Below are positions 11,601 to 21,165 of a stretch of 64,000 nt of DNA, one piece after another. The notes beneath the pieces were generated by a model, which was not told the DNA's origin, did not search any database, and was given only the letters and a program-made list of their open reading frames with translations. Source of the DNA: Hahella ganghwensis DSM 17046 (lineage in GTDB: Bacteria; Pseudomonadota; Gammaproteobacteria; Pseudomonadales; Oleiphilaceae). A program made the position numbers and the translations under genes. Location: positions 1 to 64,000 of the forward strand of contig NZ_AQXX01000124.1 in assembly GCF_000376785.1 (NCBI RefSeq), written 5' to 3'. The number at the start of each line of letters is the position of its first letter. Positions within the stretch are counted from its first letter, which is position 1.

Positions 11601-12928
11601 GCCGATTCCAGCAACAGATATCCTGCGGGTTGATACTGCTCTCTATCACGCTACTTACCGCCTGCGGCCAACTGAACCGCCTACCGGATCAGACACCCGA
11701 CTCGGCGTCCTCCGACGACACCTCTTTTCACTCCGATATCACGTTTCAGTCCGATACTTCTTTCCCTTATATGGGTGGAACCGGTGATCTGGGATTGGTC
11801 ATTGAGCGCACAAGGGGCAGCGTACTGATTGTAAACACGTCCAGTCAGCAGGCCATCCGGCGCATTGAGGGGCTTGGAGATCTATCCCACGCCTCCGTCG
11901 TGTATTCACGGGATCAGCGCTATGGTTTTGTATTCGGACGCGATGGAGGATTAACCAAGGTTGACCTGCTGCAGGGCGAAATTGCCTCAAGAATCATTCA
12001 GGCAGGCAATAGTATCGGAGGCGCGATCAGTCAGGACGGGCGTTATGTGGCAGTTTCGAATTATGAACCCGGAGGTGTCAGGATATTCCGGAGTGACGAT
12101 CTGTCCCTGGTCGCGGATATCCCGGCCACTGAGCTACCGGAGACAACAATATCCACAAACAATCAACCTGTGCGCAGACACTCAAAAACGGTTGGGCTGG
12201 TGGATCTTCCGAGCAATCGCTTTGCTGTGAGTCTGTTTGACAGCCATGAAATATGGCTCATTGAAATGACCGACACAGATCCGCAGACCCAGGGAATACA
12301 ACCACAGGTTACCAAATACACTGGGGTGGGACGTCAGCCCTACGATGCACTGGTCACTCCTGAAGGCCGATACTACATCGCCGGACTGTTTGGCGATCAG
12401 GGCATGGCAAAACTGGATCTCTGGGAACCGGAACGGGGAATACAGAGAATCATGCCGACCTACGGCCTCAAGGAAAAACGTCTGCCGGTTTACAAAATGC
12501 CTCACCTGGAAGGCTGGACCCAGGCTGGCCCTTACCTGTTCGCACCGGGGGTTGGTCATCATGAAGTGATCGTGATCGATACCCGCTCGTGGGAGATCAT
12601 CAAACGTATCCCGACCCACAGCCAGCCCGTATTCGTGATGGCTCAGCCGGACGCAAGACGGATCTGGGTTAACTTTGCTCATCCTCATAACAACATTCTG
12701 CAGGTCATTGATACCAAAGAGTTGCAAATCATCAACACCATTGATGCCGGGAAAACCGTCCTGCACATGGAGTTCACGCCCCGGGGAGATCAGCTCTGGG
12801 TATCTCTTCGTGATGAAAACCGGATCGTGATATTTGATCCCTACCGTATGTTGCCCATTGCCAGTGTGGCAGCGCAGGCACCAAGTGGCATCTTTTTTAC
12901 TTCCAGAGCGCATCGCCTGGGGCTGTGA
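11597..12928 (+). CDS. nirF: NirF, heme d1 biosynthesis protein (lipoprotein)
   Basis: 443 residues, predicted beta-propeller related to the d1 domain of NirS. NirF is needed in the periplasm for a late step of heme d1 synthesis (dihydro-heme d1 metabolism). The N-terminus ends in a lipobox LLTAC with C23, so it is probably a lipoprotein, as in Pseudomonas. A Ser/Asp-rich linker (about 33-58) precedes the propeller. The start overlaps nirC. Confidence 0.95.
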   Translation: MSRFQQQISCGLILLSITLLTACGQLNRLPDQTPDSASSDDTSFHSDITFQSDTSFPYMGGTGDLGLVIERTRGSVLIVNTSSQQAIRRIEGLGDLSHASVVYSRDQRYGFVFGRDGGLTKVDLLQGEIASRIIQAGNSIGGAISQDGRYVAVSNYEPGGVRIFRSDDLSLVADIPATELPETTISTNNQPVRRHSKTVGLVDLPSNRFAVSLFDSHEIWLIEMTDTDPQTQGIQPQVTKYTGVGRQPYDALVTPEGRYYIAGLFGDQGMAKLDLWEPERGIQRIMPTYGLKEKRLPVYKMPHLEGWTQAGPYLFAPGVGHHEVIVIDTRSWEIIKRIPTHSQPVFVMAQPDARRIWVNFAHPHNNILQVIDTKELQIINTIDAGKTVLHMEFTPRGDQLWVSLRDENRIVIFDPYRMLPIASVAAQAPSGIFFTSRAHRLGL

Positions 12929-12950
12929 GACATCGGAAGGAGACGACTCA

Positions 12951-13415
12951 ATGAACCAGATCGCCCTCACTGAGCGGGAAAAGCAACTTCTCACCCATTA
13001 CCAGCGAGGATTCCCGCGCACTTCCCGGCCGTTCCGTACCATTGCCAGGGAACTCTCGTGCAGCGAAGACGACGTTCTGAACAGTTTCAGGCGATTACAG
13101 GAGGCTGGCGTCATTTCCCGGCTGGGACCGGTATTCAATCATCGTAAAGCAGGCACCAGCACACTTGCCGCCATCTCAGTTCCTGACCGTGAGCTCGAGA
13201 ATGTGGCCGCGCTCATCAACAGTTATCCGGAGGTTAATCATAACTACCAGCGCGAACACACTTTCAATCTCTGGTTTGTGATAACGGCGCCAGATGTGTC
13301 CCTGCTGGACGAGGTTATTCAGGACATTGAAAAGAAGACCGGACACCCGGTGCTGAGGCTTCCCATGGTGAAACCCTACCACATCGACCTGGGATTCAAA
13401 CCGGATTTTGATTAG
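12951..13415 (+). CDS. nirD: NirD, siroheme decarboxylase subunit (AsnC-like)
   Basis: 154 residues starting MNQIALTEREKQLL at the ATG preceded by GGAAGGAGA; a longer open frame upstream overlaps nirF and is not used. It has an Lrp/AsnC-like helix-turn-helix and a RAM-like domain with the REHTFNLWFV motif. NirDLGH together decarboxylate siroheme to didecarboxysiroheme on the way to heme d1. It lies 22 bp after nirF. Confidence 0.93.
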   Translation: MNQIALTEREKQLLTHYQRGFPRTSRPFRTIARELSCSEDDVLNSFRRLQEAGVISRLGPVFNHRKAGTSTLAAISVPDRELENVAALINSYPEVNHNYQREHTFNLWFVITAPDVSLLDEVIQDIEKKTGHPVLRLPMVKPYHIDLGFKPDFD

Positions 13416-13459
13416 TGGCGTGTAAAAACGCCCGGATATAGAGAGAAAGGAGGTTCGTG

Positions 13460-14044
13460 ATGCTGAATCAAAAAGGTCGCCATCCAGTGCCGGATCTAAT
13501 GCCTTCACTGTCCTGCAATTTACCGGTCGACCGACCTTCCGCTATTCATCACCTGAAGTTGCTGCTACAGGAAGGATTGCCTCTGGTTGCCCAACCTTAC
13601 CAACACCTGGCCGAGCAAACCGGTCTGACCGAAGCTGAGGTCATCAGGCAACTCGATCACTGGTGCGCAGATAACCTCATTCGCCGGTTTGGCATTGTGA
13701 TCAATCATCACCGGATCGGTTATACCAGCAATGCCATGGTGGTTTGGCAGATCCCTAAATCGAAGATCGACCAGGTGGGTTCAGATATCAGCGCAACCGG
13801 CCTGGTGTCCCTATGCTACCAGCGTCAAAGCGGCGGCTCGCAGTGGCCTTACAACCTGTACTGCATGCTTCACGGTAAGCATCGTCAGGAAGTCCTGCAA
13901 CGTCTGAAAAAGCTACAGACTTCCTGCCACCTGGAGGATACCCCTCACGCCGTGCTGTTCAGTACCCGCCAGTTTAAGCAATGCGGAGGCAGGTACAACG
14001 GCTCAATCGATTCCATCAGACAGGAGCGACCATGCAGACAATGA
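13460..14044 (+). CDS. nirL: NirL, siroheme decarboxylase subunit
   Basis: About 194 residues, AsnC-like, with GLPLVAQPYQHLAEQTGLTE, IRRFGIVINHHRIGYTSNAMVVW and the CYQR...WPYNLYCMLHG motif of the L/H branch. The ATG at 13460 is preferred over the adjacent GTG at 13457 because of spacing from AAAGGAGGT. It works with NirD, NirG and NirH in siroheme decarboxylation. The 3-prime end overlaps nirG by 13 bp. Confidence 0.92.
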   Translation: MLNQKGRHPVPDLMPSLSCNLPVDRPSAIHHLKLLLQEGLPLVAQPYQHLAEQTGLTEAEVIRQLDHWCADNLIRRFGIVINHHRIGYTSNAMVVWQIPKSKIDQVGSDISATGLVSLCYQRQSGGSQWPYNLYCMLHGKHRQEVLQRLKKLQTSCHLEDTPHAVLFSTRQFKQCGGRYNGSIDSIRQERPCRQ

Positions 14045-14544
14045 CATCAAATTCAGGGAATAAGCAGAACGCATGTCGGGCACCTGACGTCCAGCCTTCT
14101 CTGGACGAGCTCGACCGGCAGATCATCAATCACCTGCAGAAAGGTCTTCCGGTCTGTGATACCCCTTATGCCAAGGCGGCTGAGGCACTGAACATCACTG
14201 AAACCACGCTACTGGAACGACTGAATACACTGATCAACACCGGTTACCTCACCCGTTTTGGTCCCATGTACCACGCGGAAAGACTCGGAGGTGCACTCAC
14301 TCTGGCCGCCATGAAGGTGCCGCCATCGGCCGTTGCCACCGTCGCGGACATCATCAACAGCCATCCGGAAGTGGCCCATAACTATGAAAGGGATCATGAG
14401 TTTAATCTCTGGTTTGTCATCGCTACCGAGCATCCTCATCAGATTGAGGAAGTCACGACGGCAATCGCCACGGAATCAGGATACCCGGTGTTTAACCTAC
14501 CCAAGCAGAGGGAATTCTATGTGGGACTCTACTTTCACGCCTGA
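14032..14544 (+). CDS. nirG: NirG, siroheme decarboxylase subunit
   Basis: 170 residues from the ATG at 14032, preceded by CAGGAG. Paralogous to NirD, sharing the YERDHEFNLWFVIATE motif and an LDRQIINHLQKGLPV start of the HTH. It overlaps both nirL and nirH, indicating translational coupling. D/G-type and L/H-type subunits alternate along the operon, consistent with duplication of an ancestral pair. Confidence 0.92.
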   Translation: MQTMTSNSGNKQNACRAPDVQPSLDELDRQIINHLQKGLPVCDTPYAKAAEALNITETTLLERLNTLINTGYLTRFGPMYHAERLGGALTLAAMKVPPSAVATVADIINSHPEVAHNYERDHEFNLWFVIATEHPHQIEEVTTAIATESGYPVFNLPKQREFYVGLYFHA

Positions 14545-15097
14545 CCAGACTGTTACAGGGCCTGCGGCCCCAATGCCAGCACAGCCAGCTTCAGAAACAT
14601 TCGATGTCTGCGGCGAGTTGTCACAGCTCGACCGAACATTGGTACAGCTCACTCAAAAAGGACTGCCGCTGGTTCCACGCCCTTTTGATGAACTCGCAGA
14701 GCAACTCGGAACCACTGCAGACGAAATCAAGGCCAGGTTTGAGAGAATGCTGTCCAGCGGTCAGATCCGCCGAATTGGGGCCGTCCCCAATCACTACAAA
14801 CTGGGTTATCGGGCCAACGCCATGACGGTCTGGGATATTCCCGATCACTGCATTGAAAAAATGGGGGAAAAGATCGGTGCACTTCCCTACGTCAGCCATT
14901 GTTATCAACGTCCGCGGATACAGCCTGAATGGCCATACAACCTGTTCGCCATGATCCACGGCCGGCAGAAGTCCGACCTGGCGAGCTATCTAGCCGAGAT
15001 GAAAGATATACTGGGTGCTGCCTGTCGCAGCCATGATGTGCTCTTCAGCACCCGCATTCTGAAGAAGACCGGACTGAGAATTGCGGGGGGTCGATAA
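14519..15097 (+). CDS. nirH: NirH, siroheme decarboxylase subunit
   Basis: 192 residues from the ATG at 14519, inside the end of nirG. The L/H-branch motifs IRRIGAVPNHYKLGYRANAMTVWD and WPYNLFAMIHGR are present, and an extra N-terminal tail of about 30 residues precedes the HTH. A second in-frame ATG at 14573 could also be the start. The stop shares bases with the nirJ ATG (TAATG). Confidence 0.92.
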   Translation: MWDSTFTPDQTVTGPAAPMPAQPASETFDVCGELSQLDRTLVQLTQKGLPLVPRPFDELAEQLGTTADEIKARFERMLSSGQIRRIGAVPNHYKLGYRANAMTVWDIPDHCIEKMGEKIGALPYVSHCYQRPRIQPEWPYNLFAMIHGRQKSDLASYLAEMKDILGAACRSHDVLFSTRILKKTGLRIAGGR

Positions 15098-16254
15098 TGT
15101 TCAGAATCAGCCAATTCATCAAACCGCTAGTGCAGGAGACACCTTTTGTCTGCCGCCCCAAGCCGCAGGCACCGGTGGTCATCTGGAACCTCATCCGCCG
15201 CTGCAACCTGACCTGTCGTCATTGCTATACCACTTCGGCAGATATTGATTTCCCCGGTGAGCTCACCACCGAGCAGGTTTACGACGTTCTGCTGGACCTG
15301 AAGAACATGGATGTCCCCGCCGTGATTCTCTCGGGCGGAGAGCCTTTGCTGCGGCCGGATATTTTCCTGATCGGGGCATACGCCAAACATCTGGGACTGT
15401 ACGTGGGGCTATCCAGCAACGGTACACTGATGAGTCCGGATATCGCGAGAGAGATCGGCCGGACCGGATTCAACTATGTCGGCGTCAGTGTAGACGGCCT
15501 GGAACAGACCCATGATGAGTTCCGTCAGAAAAAAGGCAGTTTCAGAGACGCCCTCAACGGGATTGAACACTGTAAACAGGCCGGGGTAAAAGTCGGTCTT
15601 CGCTTCACTCTGACCGAAAACAATGCCAATGAGTTTCCGGCCATGCTCGACCTGATGCGGGAGCGGGATATCGACAAGTTTTATCTGTCCCACCTGAATT
15701 ACGCCGGCCGGGGTCGACGAAATCGCAAGCGTGATGCAATGCATCTCACGACCCGCAAAGCGATGGAACAATTGTTCGAGCGGGCTCACGAAGATGCGCT
15801 CGATGGCAGACAAACCGAATATGTCACCGGCAACAACGATGCTGATGGACCATTCTTGTTGGCCTGGGCCGCTCAGCGTTATCCACATCGTCTGGAGGAA
15901 CTGAAAGCACGCTTAATCCACTGGGGCGGCAATGCCTCTGGCATGGGCATCGCCAATATTGATAACACGGGTGAGGTCCACCCGGACACGTTTTGGTGGA
16001 ACCACAATCTGGGCAACGTCAAAGATCGGCCCTTCTCGGAAATCTGGCGCAACACCCAGGATCCTTTTATGACAGGGCTGCGAAGCCAGCCACGGCCCCT
16101 CCGTGGTCGATGCCGAACCTGTGCCGTCAGAAATATGTGCAATGGGAATACCCGAGTACGAGGGTTTACGCACAGTGAAGGCGATTTCTGGGCAGAGGAT
16201 CCGGGGTGCTATCTCACTGAGGAGGAAATCCGCCAGCCCGCCTTTATCAATTGA
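15097..16254 (+). CDS. nirJ: NirJ, radical SAM enzyme of heme d1 synthesis
   Basis: 385 residues. The radical SAM cluster motif is CNLTCRHC (C36, C40, C43), followed by the SGGEPLL SAM-binding motif. The C-terminal SPASM-like region has several cysteines (CRTCAVRNMCNGN and a later C) for an auxiliary 4Fe-4S cluster. NirJ converts didecarboxysiroheme toward heme d1 by removing propionates and installing oxo groups. It begins within the nirH stop and is followed 16 bp later by nirN. Confidence 0.96.
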   Translation: MFRISQFIKPLVQETPFVCRPKPQAPVVIWNLIRRCNLTCRHCYTTSADIDFPGELTTEQVYDVLLDLKNMDVPAVILSGGEPLLRPDIFLIGAYAKHLGLYVGLSSNGTLMSPDIAREIGRTGFNYVGVSVDGLEQTHDEFRQKKGSFRDALNGIEHCKQAGVKVGLRFTLTENNANEFPAMLDLMRERDIDKFYLSHLNYAGRGRRNRKRDAMHLTTRKAMEQLFERAHEDALDGRQTEYVTGNNDADGPFLLAWAAQRYPHRLEELKARLIHWGGNASGMGIANIDNTGEVHPDTFWWNHNLGNVKDRPFSEIWRNTQDPFMTGLRSQPRPLRGRCRTCAVRNMCNGNTRVRGFTHSEGDFWAEDPGCYLTEEEIRQPAFIN

Positions 16255-16270
16255 CCCGAAGGAAATCGTC

Positions 16271-17827
16271 GTGACCAGAGTGACCACCAACAAACACACA
16301 ACCCAAAGGTTCTTTACCCGTTTCCGTGGAAGTGCAATCGTCGGACTCTGTTTGATTGGACTCTCAGTAGAGGGGTTCGCTCAAGCGCCAGTTGACCAGC
16401 TTACCCAACCAGACACTACAGCCGCCCTTTACCAGACCCATTGTGCCAGCTGCCACCATCCCCAACGGCTGGGAGGTCTGGGACCGGCACTGCTGCCGGA
16501 GAACCTGAGTCGTCTCAAACCACAGCATGCCATCGAGACCATACTGCAGGGACGCCCCGCCACTCAGATGCCCGCATTCAGTGAGCATCTTAGCCAGGAG
16601 CAGGCAGCAAAACTCGCCGAATTTCTGTACCAGCCGTCCCCTGCCCCCGTTACCTGGGACGAAGCAGATATCCGCGACAGTCATCAGGTTTATTTCCCAG
16701 CGGAGAGTCTGGGTCATCGTCCACTGTTCGAGGCCGACCTGATGAATCTTTTCATTGTTGTGGAAAGCGGTGACCATCACGCTACTCTGCTGGACGGCGA
16801 TACTTTTACCCCGATACATCGGTTTAAAACCCGCTACGCCCTTCACGGAGGTCCAAAGTTCTCACCTGACGGCCGCTATGTCTATTTCGCCTCACGGGAC
16901 GGGTGGATCAGTCAGTTTGACATCTACAATCTGAAAACCGTGGCCGAAATCCGGGCAGGCATCAATACACGCAATCTGGCTCTGTCAGCCGATGGTCGCT
17001 GGGTGATGGTAGCCAATTACCTGCCTCACACCCTGACCATTCTGGATGCAGACAGATTAGAGGTCATTAAAACGATCCCCGTGAAGGCCGGCGATGCCAC
17101 TTCCCGAGTCAGTGCCGTCTACACTGCCCCGCAAAGACACAGCTTCATTGCCGCTCTAAAAGATTTTCGGGAAGTCTGGGAAATCCAATATGACACCCCG
17201 GGGTTTCCGATCCGGAAAATGGCGACCGAGGATTATCTGGATGACTTTTTCTTTGACCAGCAATACCGTCATTTAATCGGTACCTCACGCAGCGGCGAAA
17301 CCGGTCAGGTCATTGAGCTCGACAGCGGTTCCACAATTGCCACGCTGGACCTTCCCGGTATGCCTCATCTGGGGTCAGGAATCAGTTTGGAAAGTCAGCA
17401 TGGACCATTACTGCTCACTCCCCATTTAAGGGAAGGCGCAGTGTCAGTGATCAACATGACAGATTGGCGGCCGGTTAAAACAATCTCCACATTTGGCCCT
17501 GGCTTCTTCGCACGCAGCCATGACGGATCGCCTTATGCCTGGGTTGATGTATTTTTCGGGCCACACAAGGACAAGCTGCACGTCATTGATAAGAACACCC
17601 TGGAGATCATTTCAACCATCACCCCGGAGCCAGGAAAAACCGCCGCTCATGTTGAGTTCACCAAAGATGGCAGATACGCCCTGGTCAGCCTGTGGGAAAT
17701 GGAAGGCGCATTGATAGTGTATGACGCCAAAAGTCTGAAGGAAGTGACCCGAATCCCCATGTCGAAACCGTCTGGCAAGTACAACGTGTACAATAAAACG
17801 CACTATGTGAGCGGCACCAGCCATTAG
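16271..17827 (+). CDS. nirN: NirN, periplasmic c- and d1-type cytochrome of heme d1 maturation
   Basis: 518 residues from a GTG at 16271 with AAGGA upstream; a longer frame inside nirJ is discarded. The signal peptide ends near GFA-QAP. Heme c motif CASCH (C58, C61, H62) is followed by a NirS-like propeller. NirN performs the last dehydrogenation of dihydro-heme d1 and hands d1 to NirS. The C-terminus SGKYNVYNKTHYVSGTSH mirrors that of NirS. It is the last gene of the nir arm; nirE is not present between nirJ and nirN, where P. aeruginosa has it. Confidence 0.95.
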   Translation: MTRVTTNKHTTQRFFTRFRGSAIVGLCLIGLSVEGFAQAPVDQLTQPDTTAALYQTHCASCHHPQRLGGLGPALLPENLSRLKPQHAIETILQGRPATQMPAFSEHLSQEQAAKLAEFLYQPSPAPVTWDEADIRDSHQVYFPAESLGHRPLFEADLMNLFIVVESGDHHATLLDGDTFTPIHRFKTRYALHGGPKFSPDGRYVYFASRDGWISQFDIYNLKTVAEIRAGINTRNLALSADGRWVMVANYLPHTLTILDADRLEVIKTIPVKAGDATSRVSAVYTAPQRHSFIAALKDFREVWEIQYDTPGFPIRKMATEDYLDDFFFDQQYRHLIGTSRSGETGQVIELDSGSTIATLDLPGMPHLGSGISLESQHGPLLLTPHLREGAVSVINMTDWRPVKTISTFGPGFFARSHDGSPYAWVDVFFGPHKDKLHVIDKNTLEIISTITPEPGKTAAHVEFTKDGRYALVSLWEMEGALIVYDAKSLKEVTRIPMSKPSGKYNVYNKTHYVSGTSH

Positions 17828-17871
17828 GCTTGTTGAATCACATCTCCCGAATTCAGTAAAGTTTCGGGGAA

Positions 17872-18018
17872 CTAGGGAACCTCTGAAAACGTTAGCGAGG
17901 CCGCCAGTGCAAGGAAAAAGTCGTCGGAAAAAGCGCAGTTTATCGTGAATAAATGAGCATTTGAGCCGACTTTTGACGCCGCAATGGCAACGCAAATAGT
18001 TTTTCAGAGATTCCCTAG
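17872..18018. repeat. MITE-like foldback element with 18-bp terminal inverted repeats
   Basis: Bases 17872-17889 (CTAGGGAACCTCTGAAAA) and 18001-18018 (TTTTCAGAGATTCCCTAG) are inverted copies with 17 of 18 matches. The 147 bp element has no ORF, and its interior shows a weaker inverted similarity (AAAGTCG on the left arm, CGACTTTTGACG on the right). It sits between nirN and the next convergent gene. Its right half resembles 33693-33763. Confidence 0.8.
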
Positions 18019-18042
18019 ATACTAGAAATCAGAAATCTTTGC

Positions 18043-18414
18043 TCAGTCCTCCTGCTGATCAGCAGAAGGAGTGGGTTCGGCGGAATCGACGCTGAAGAAG
18101 AAAAAACAACCTCCCAGCACCGCAATTCCATAAAGTCCCATCAGAATCATCTGACTGCTTTCCGACAAATGATATGATCCTCCGATAAATCCTGCCAATG
18201 TGCCCAGTATCGCGCAGAGTAAAGCGATAAAAGCCGTAAGTCGGGCAATAAGGATTGCCAGTACATCAAACACTTTCACAAACATCGAGGCTAATGTGAA
18301 CGCACTGACGATCAACAACATAGAGGACCACAACCCTCCGCCGAACAACCGAATGCAATAGAGACTGAGAGAAATCATCAATAGCGACAGCAGCAATTTC
18401 AGTACGAATTTCAT
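18043..18414 (-). CDS. Small inner-membrane protein, unknown
   Basis: 123 residues with about four hydrophobic helices (roughly 4-24, 30-50, 52-76 and 85-107) and a polar acidic C-terminus ending ADQQED. No family recognised. It ends 24 bp from the foldback element. Confidence 0.6.
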   Translation of the reverse strand: MKFVLKLLLSLLMISLSLYCIRLFGGGLWSSMLLIVSAFTLASMFVKVFDVLAILIARLTAFIALLCAILGTLAGFIGGSYHLSESSQMILMGLYGIAVLGGCFFFFSVDSAEPTPSADQQED

Positions 18415-18535
18415 CTGTATTTTCTCCGTTCAGCTCGTTCAAACCATTCAGCTCATTCAAGAAATAGCGACGACAGGTGATATCCGTACACTTTATGAGT
18501 TTTCTGCCACTTCTCCAGTCATTCGGAACAAAGAT

Positions 18536-18566
18536 AAAAAAAGGCGACCATTGGTCGCCCTTTTTA
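18536..18566. terminator. Rho-independent terminator
   Basis: GGCGACCATTGGTCGCC forms a strong hairpin flanked by A-run and T-run on both sides (AAAAAA and CTTTTT), so it can work in either direction. On the minus strand it lies 32 bp after the DUF805 gene. Confidence 0.85.
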
Positions 18567-18597
18567 ATACTTGACGCTTTTCTAAGCAATCAATCTA

Positions 18598-19017
18598 TTA
18601 GGCACTCGGCATGCCGAAGCGGTTTGCGCCAGTATCTCCCGGTAGGAATCCATTTTCCACCAATGCCCAGATAAAACCGATCACAGGAATAAAGTTAATC
18701 AAAAACCACCAGCCAGATTTATCTCTGTCATGCCAACGTTTGACCTGAAGAGCCAGAGAGATCCATATAATGGGGATGTACAGCACCAGGAACAGTATAT
18801 TCATCGCTTGCTCATCCACACCCATGACAGCAAGGATAAAACCGAGAATAAAAGCAATGACCATCATGCCCACCGTCATTCCGAGAGCGGTCAGCCAATA
18901 AGTCTTGCGTCCAATTCTTCCTGTGAAGGAAAACAGAATCTGCATGATCGTGAGCTTTGCGTAGGTGATATTGCCACTGTCCAGGTTGGCGTCAGGCGCC
19001 TTATATACATTTTCCAT
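18598..19017 (-). CDS. DUF805 family membrane protein
   Basis: 139 residues with the DUF805 hallmarks: FSFTGRIGRKTYWL after a short N-terminus, several membrane helices, VKRWHDRDKSGWWFLINFIPVIGFIW, and a glycine-rich hydrophilic end (PGDTGANRFG). Function unknown; these inner-membrane proteins are widespread in proteobacteria. Followed by the terminator at 18536-18566. Confidence 0.88.
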   Translation of the reverse strand: MENVYKAPDANLDSGNITYAKLTIMQILFSFTGRIGRKTYWLTALGMTVGMMVIAFILGFILAVMGVDEQAMNILFLVLYIPIIWISLALQVKRWHDRDKSGWWFLINFIPVIGFIWALVENGFLPGDTGANRFGMPSA

Positions 19018-19177
19018 TACTTAACTCCATTTTTTTCAATTTTTTCGTTTTGCCTAATGAAAGATTAAACCGGCGAAGCTATTCTCCGAGAATCTTAATT
19101 TTTATAAAAGATAGTATTTGTAACTATTTGTCATTTTTTGGGCAAACAGGAAATTCTCAAAAAATCAATCACCTGAG

Positions 19178-20095
19178 CTATCTGGCTTGTTCCAGCTCGC
19201 TCGCAATCTGTGAGGCCAAACGGGCATTATTCAGCACCAGTTGAATGTTACTCTCCAGGCTGGAACCGCCTGTGAGCTCAGCAACCCTTTTCAATAGAAA
19301 AGGCGTCGATTCTTTACCACTGATCTGTTGCTGCTCAGCTTCCTGCAGTGCCTGTTGAATCGCCTGATCGATAACCGATTTTTCCATTGCATACTGTTCA
19401 GGAATCGGGTTCGCGATGACGGCACCGCCCTGCAACCCCATTTGCCACTTGGCAGATAAAAATGCGGCGATTTTCTTTGGATCATCAATCCGGTAATCCA
19501 CACTCTGATCACTCTCACGGGTGTAAAACGCCGGTAATTTATCGGTCTGATACCCCAATACGGGAACTCCTTGGGTTTCCAGATATTCTCGAGTGAGTCC
19601 CAGATCCAGAATGGACTTGGCGCCGGCGCAGACCACCGCCACACTGGTGTGGGCCAGTTCCTGAAGATCAGCAGATATATCAAACGTCTGCTGAGCTCCG
19701 CGATGTACCCCGCCAATGCCTCCGGTGGCGAAAATCCGAATTCCCGCCATGGCCGCAATGATCATCGTCGCCGCAACCGTGGTGGCACCGTGCTGTCCTG
19801 TGGCGACAACGTACGGCAGGTCACGCCGGGAGCATTTGGTCACAGATAAACCGGCCCGGGCCAGTACGTCGATTTCATCAGGACTCAATCCAGCTTTCAG
19901 TCGGCCGTCAATAACGGCAATGGTCGCAGGCACAGCCCCGTTATCTCTAACCACCTGCTCCACTCTTTTCGCCGTTTCAGCATTTTCCGGCCAGGGCATG
20001 CCATGGGAGATAATGGTACTTTCCAAAGCCACAACCGGTTGGTAATTTTTCAACGCTTCGCTGACTTCAGCACTGATGTCCAATTTGTACGTCAT
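19178..20095 (-). CDS. psuG: PsuG, pseudouridine-5-phosphate glycosidase
   Basis: About 305 residues. It cleaves pseudouridine 5-phosphate to uracil and ribose 5-phosphate (reversible C-C bond cleavage) in the cytoplasm. Family motifs: VALESTIISHGMPWPEN with the catalytic glutamate, SRRDLPYVVATGQHGATTVAATM, FATGGIGGVHRGAQ, and VVCAGAKSILDLGLT with the catalytic lysine. The ATG at 20095 overlaps the psuK stop (ATGA) with GGAGAA upstream, so the two are translationally coupled. Confidence 0.95.
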   Translation of the reverse strand: MTYKLDISAEVSEALKNYQPVVALESTIISHGMPWPENAETAKRVEQVVRDNGAVPATIAVIDGRLKAGLSPDEIDVLARAGLSVTKCSRRDLPYVVATGQHGATTVAATMIIAAMAGIRIFATGGIGGVHRGAQQTFDISADLQELAHTSVAVVCAGAKSILDLGLTREYLETQGVPVLGYQTDKLPAFYTRESDQSVDYRIDDPKKIAAFLSAKWQMGLQGGAVIANPIPEQYAMEKSVIDQAIQQALQEAEQQQISGKESTPFLLKRVAELTGGSSLESNIQLVLNNARLASQIASELEQAR

Positions 20096-21165
20096 AATTT
20101 CTCCGTCCAACGTAAAGCCTGTTCTAAATTGAGTTCCGGGTTAACTGCATGTTTTGAAGACAGTGTCATCGCCGCACAAGCCAATCCCAATACCGCCTGT
20201 TCGCGCACTGGCATCTGCTCCAGTTCCGCGTATACACACCCTGCCATGAGCGCGTCACCTGCACCGGTATCGCTGACCAATTCAGTCGCATATGAGGGTT
20301 GTTCAATGTAATCGTCCGCTGTTGCCAGAATCAGCCCCTGGTTGCCACGGCTGAAGAGCACTTTCTTCACCCCGCGACTGAGAAGTTGGTGAATCATATC
20401 GCTATCCGATCCATCGCTTCCCAAAATTGCCCGCGCTTCAGCACGATTAACCTTGAGTAGATGCAGTTTATGCAGTAACGGCACCAGACGCGGAGCCTTG
20501 GATTCAGAAACCGCATCTGCAGAGAGTGCGCAATTGAAAGACTGAGTCGATATCCAGCTAATCAGCGCTGCTGAACAATTGGCTTCAATAACGATGTGGG
20601 TTGCAGATTGAAGCAGCGACTGGCGCTCGATGAGATCTTGTGCACTTAGTGCGTCAATGACCTCCATATCTGCAACGGCTCCTTGCAGCTCCCCCTGGGA
20701 GTTATTGATTGCCAGATAGGTTCCGGTACGGTGCTGGGGTTTAATCAGACAATATTCGGTACTGATGCCGCATTGCCGAATCTGATCAAGAAGCCACTGT
20801 CCTCGGGAATCATTCCCCACAGCAGACAATAAATGCGTCACAATTCCGAGGCGAACCAGGTTCTCAGCAATGTTGCGGCCCACGCCTCCTGCGGTCTGAG
20901 ATATCCCCCCTGGATTGGAGTCACCAGCAAGGTAACCACTCAGGCAGGTTCCAGTCAGATCCACATTTGCACCGCCAAGGACGACGATGTTTTTTTGCGC
21001 GGGAAAAATGTATCCCTTGCCGAGAATCTTACCTTTACGGGTCAGTCGCATTATATGCCCGGCAACGGATTCCCTGGACATGCCCAGCTGATCGGCAATC
21101 TGCTGCTGACTGGCCATTGGATGACGCTGCAAAGTCTGGAGAACGAGTTGTTCTTGAGGATTCAT
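20092..21165 (-). CDS. psuK: PsuK-like pseudouridine kinase with N-terminal winged HTH
   Basis: About 357 residues. The N-terminal 55 residues (MNPQEQLVLQTLQRHPMASQQQIADQLGMSRESVAGHIMRL) are a winged helix-turn-helix. The rest is a PfkB-family kinase with VVLGGANVD, GGVGRNIAENLVRLG and the catalytic DTGAGDALMAG. It phosphorylates pseudouridine for PsuG. The HTH fusion is known in some PfkB sugar kinases and may allow autoregulation. I use the ATG at 21165 because it starts the HTH; the frame extends to 21213. No transporter gene (psuT) is adjacent. Confidence 0.9.
   Translation of the reverse strand: MNPQEQLVLQTLQRHPMASQQQIADQLGMSRESVAGHIMRLTRKGKILGKGYIFPAQKNIVVLGGANVDLTGTCLSGYLAGDSNPGGISQTAGGVGRNIAENLVRLGIVTHLLSAVGNDSRGQWLLDQIRQCGISTEYCLIKPQHRTGTYLAINNSQGELQGAVADMEVIDALSAQDLIERQSLLQSATHIVIEANCSAALISWISTQSFNCALSADAVSESKAPRLVPLLHKLHLLKVNRAEARAILGSDGSDSDMIHQLLSRGVKKVLFSRGNQGLILATADDYIEQPSYATELVSDTGAGDALMAGCVYAELEQMPVREQAVLGLACAAMTLSSKHAVNPELNLEQALRWTEKL

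Noticed and set aside
12182-12994. Minus-strand ORF of 270 codons
   Set aside because: Antisense to nirF, which is clearly real; no recognisable domain.
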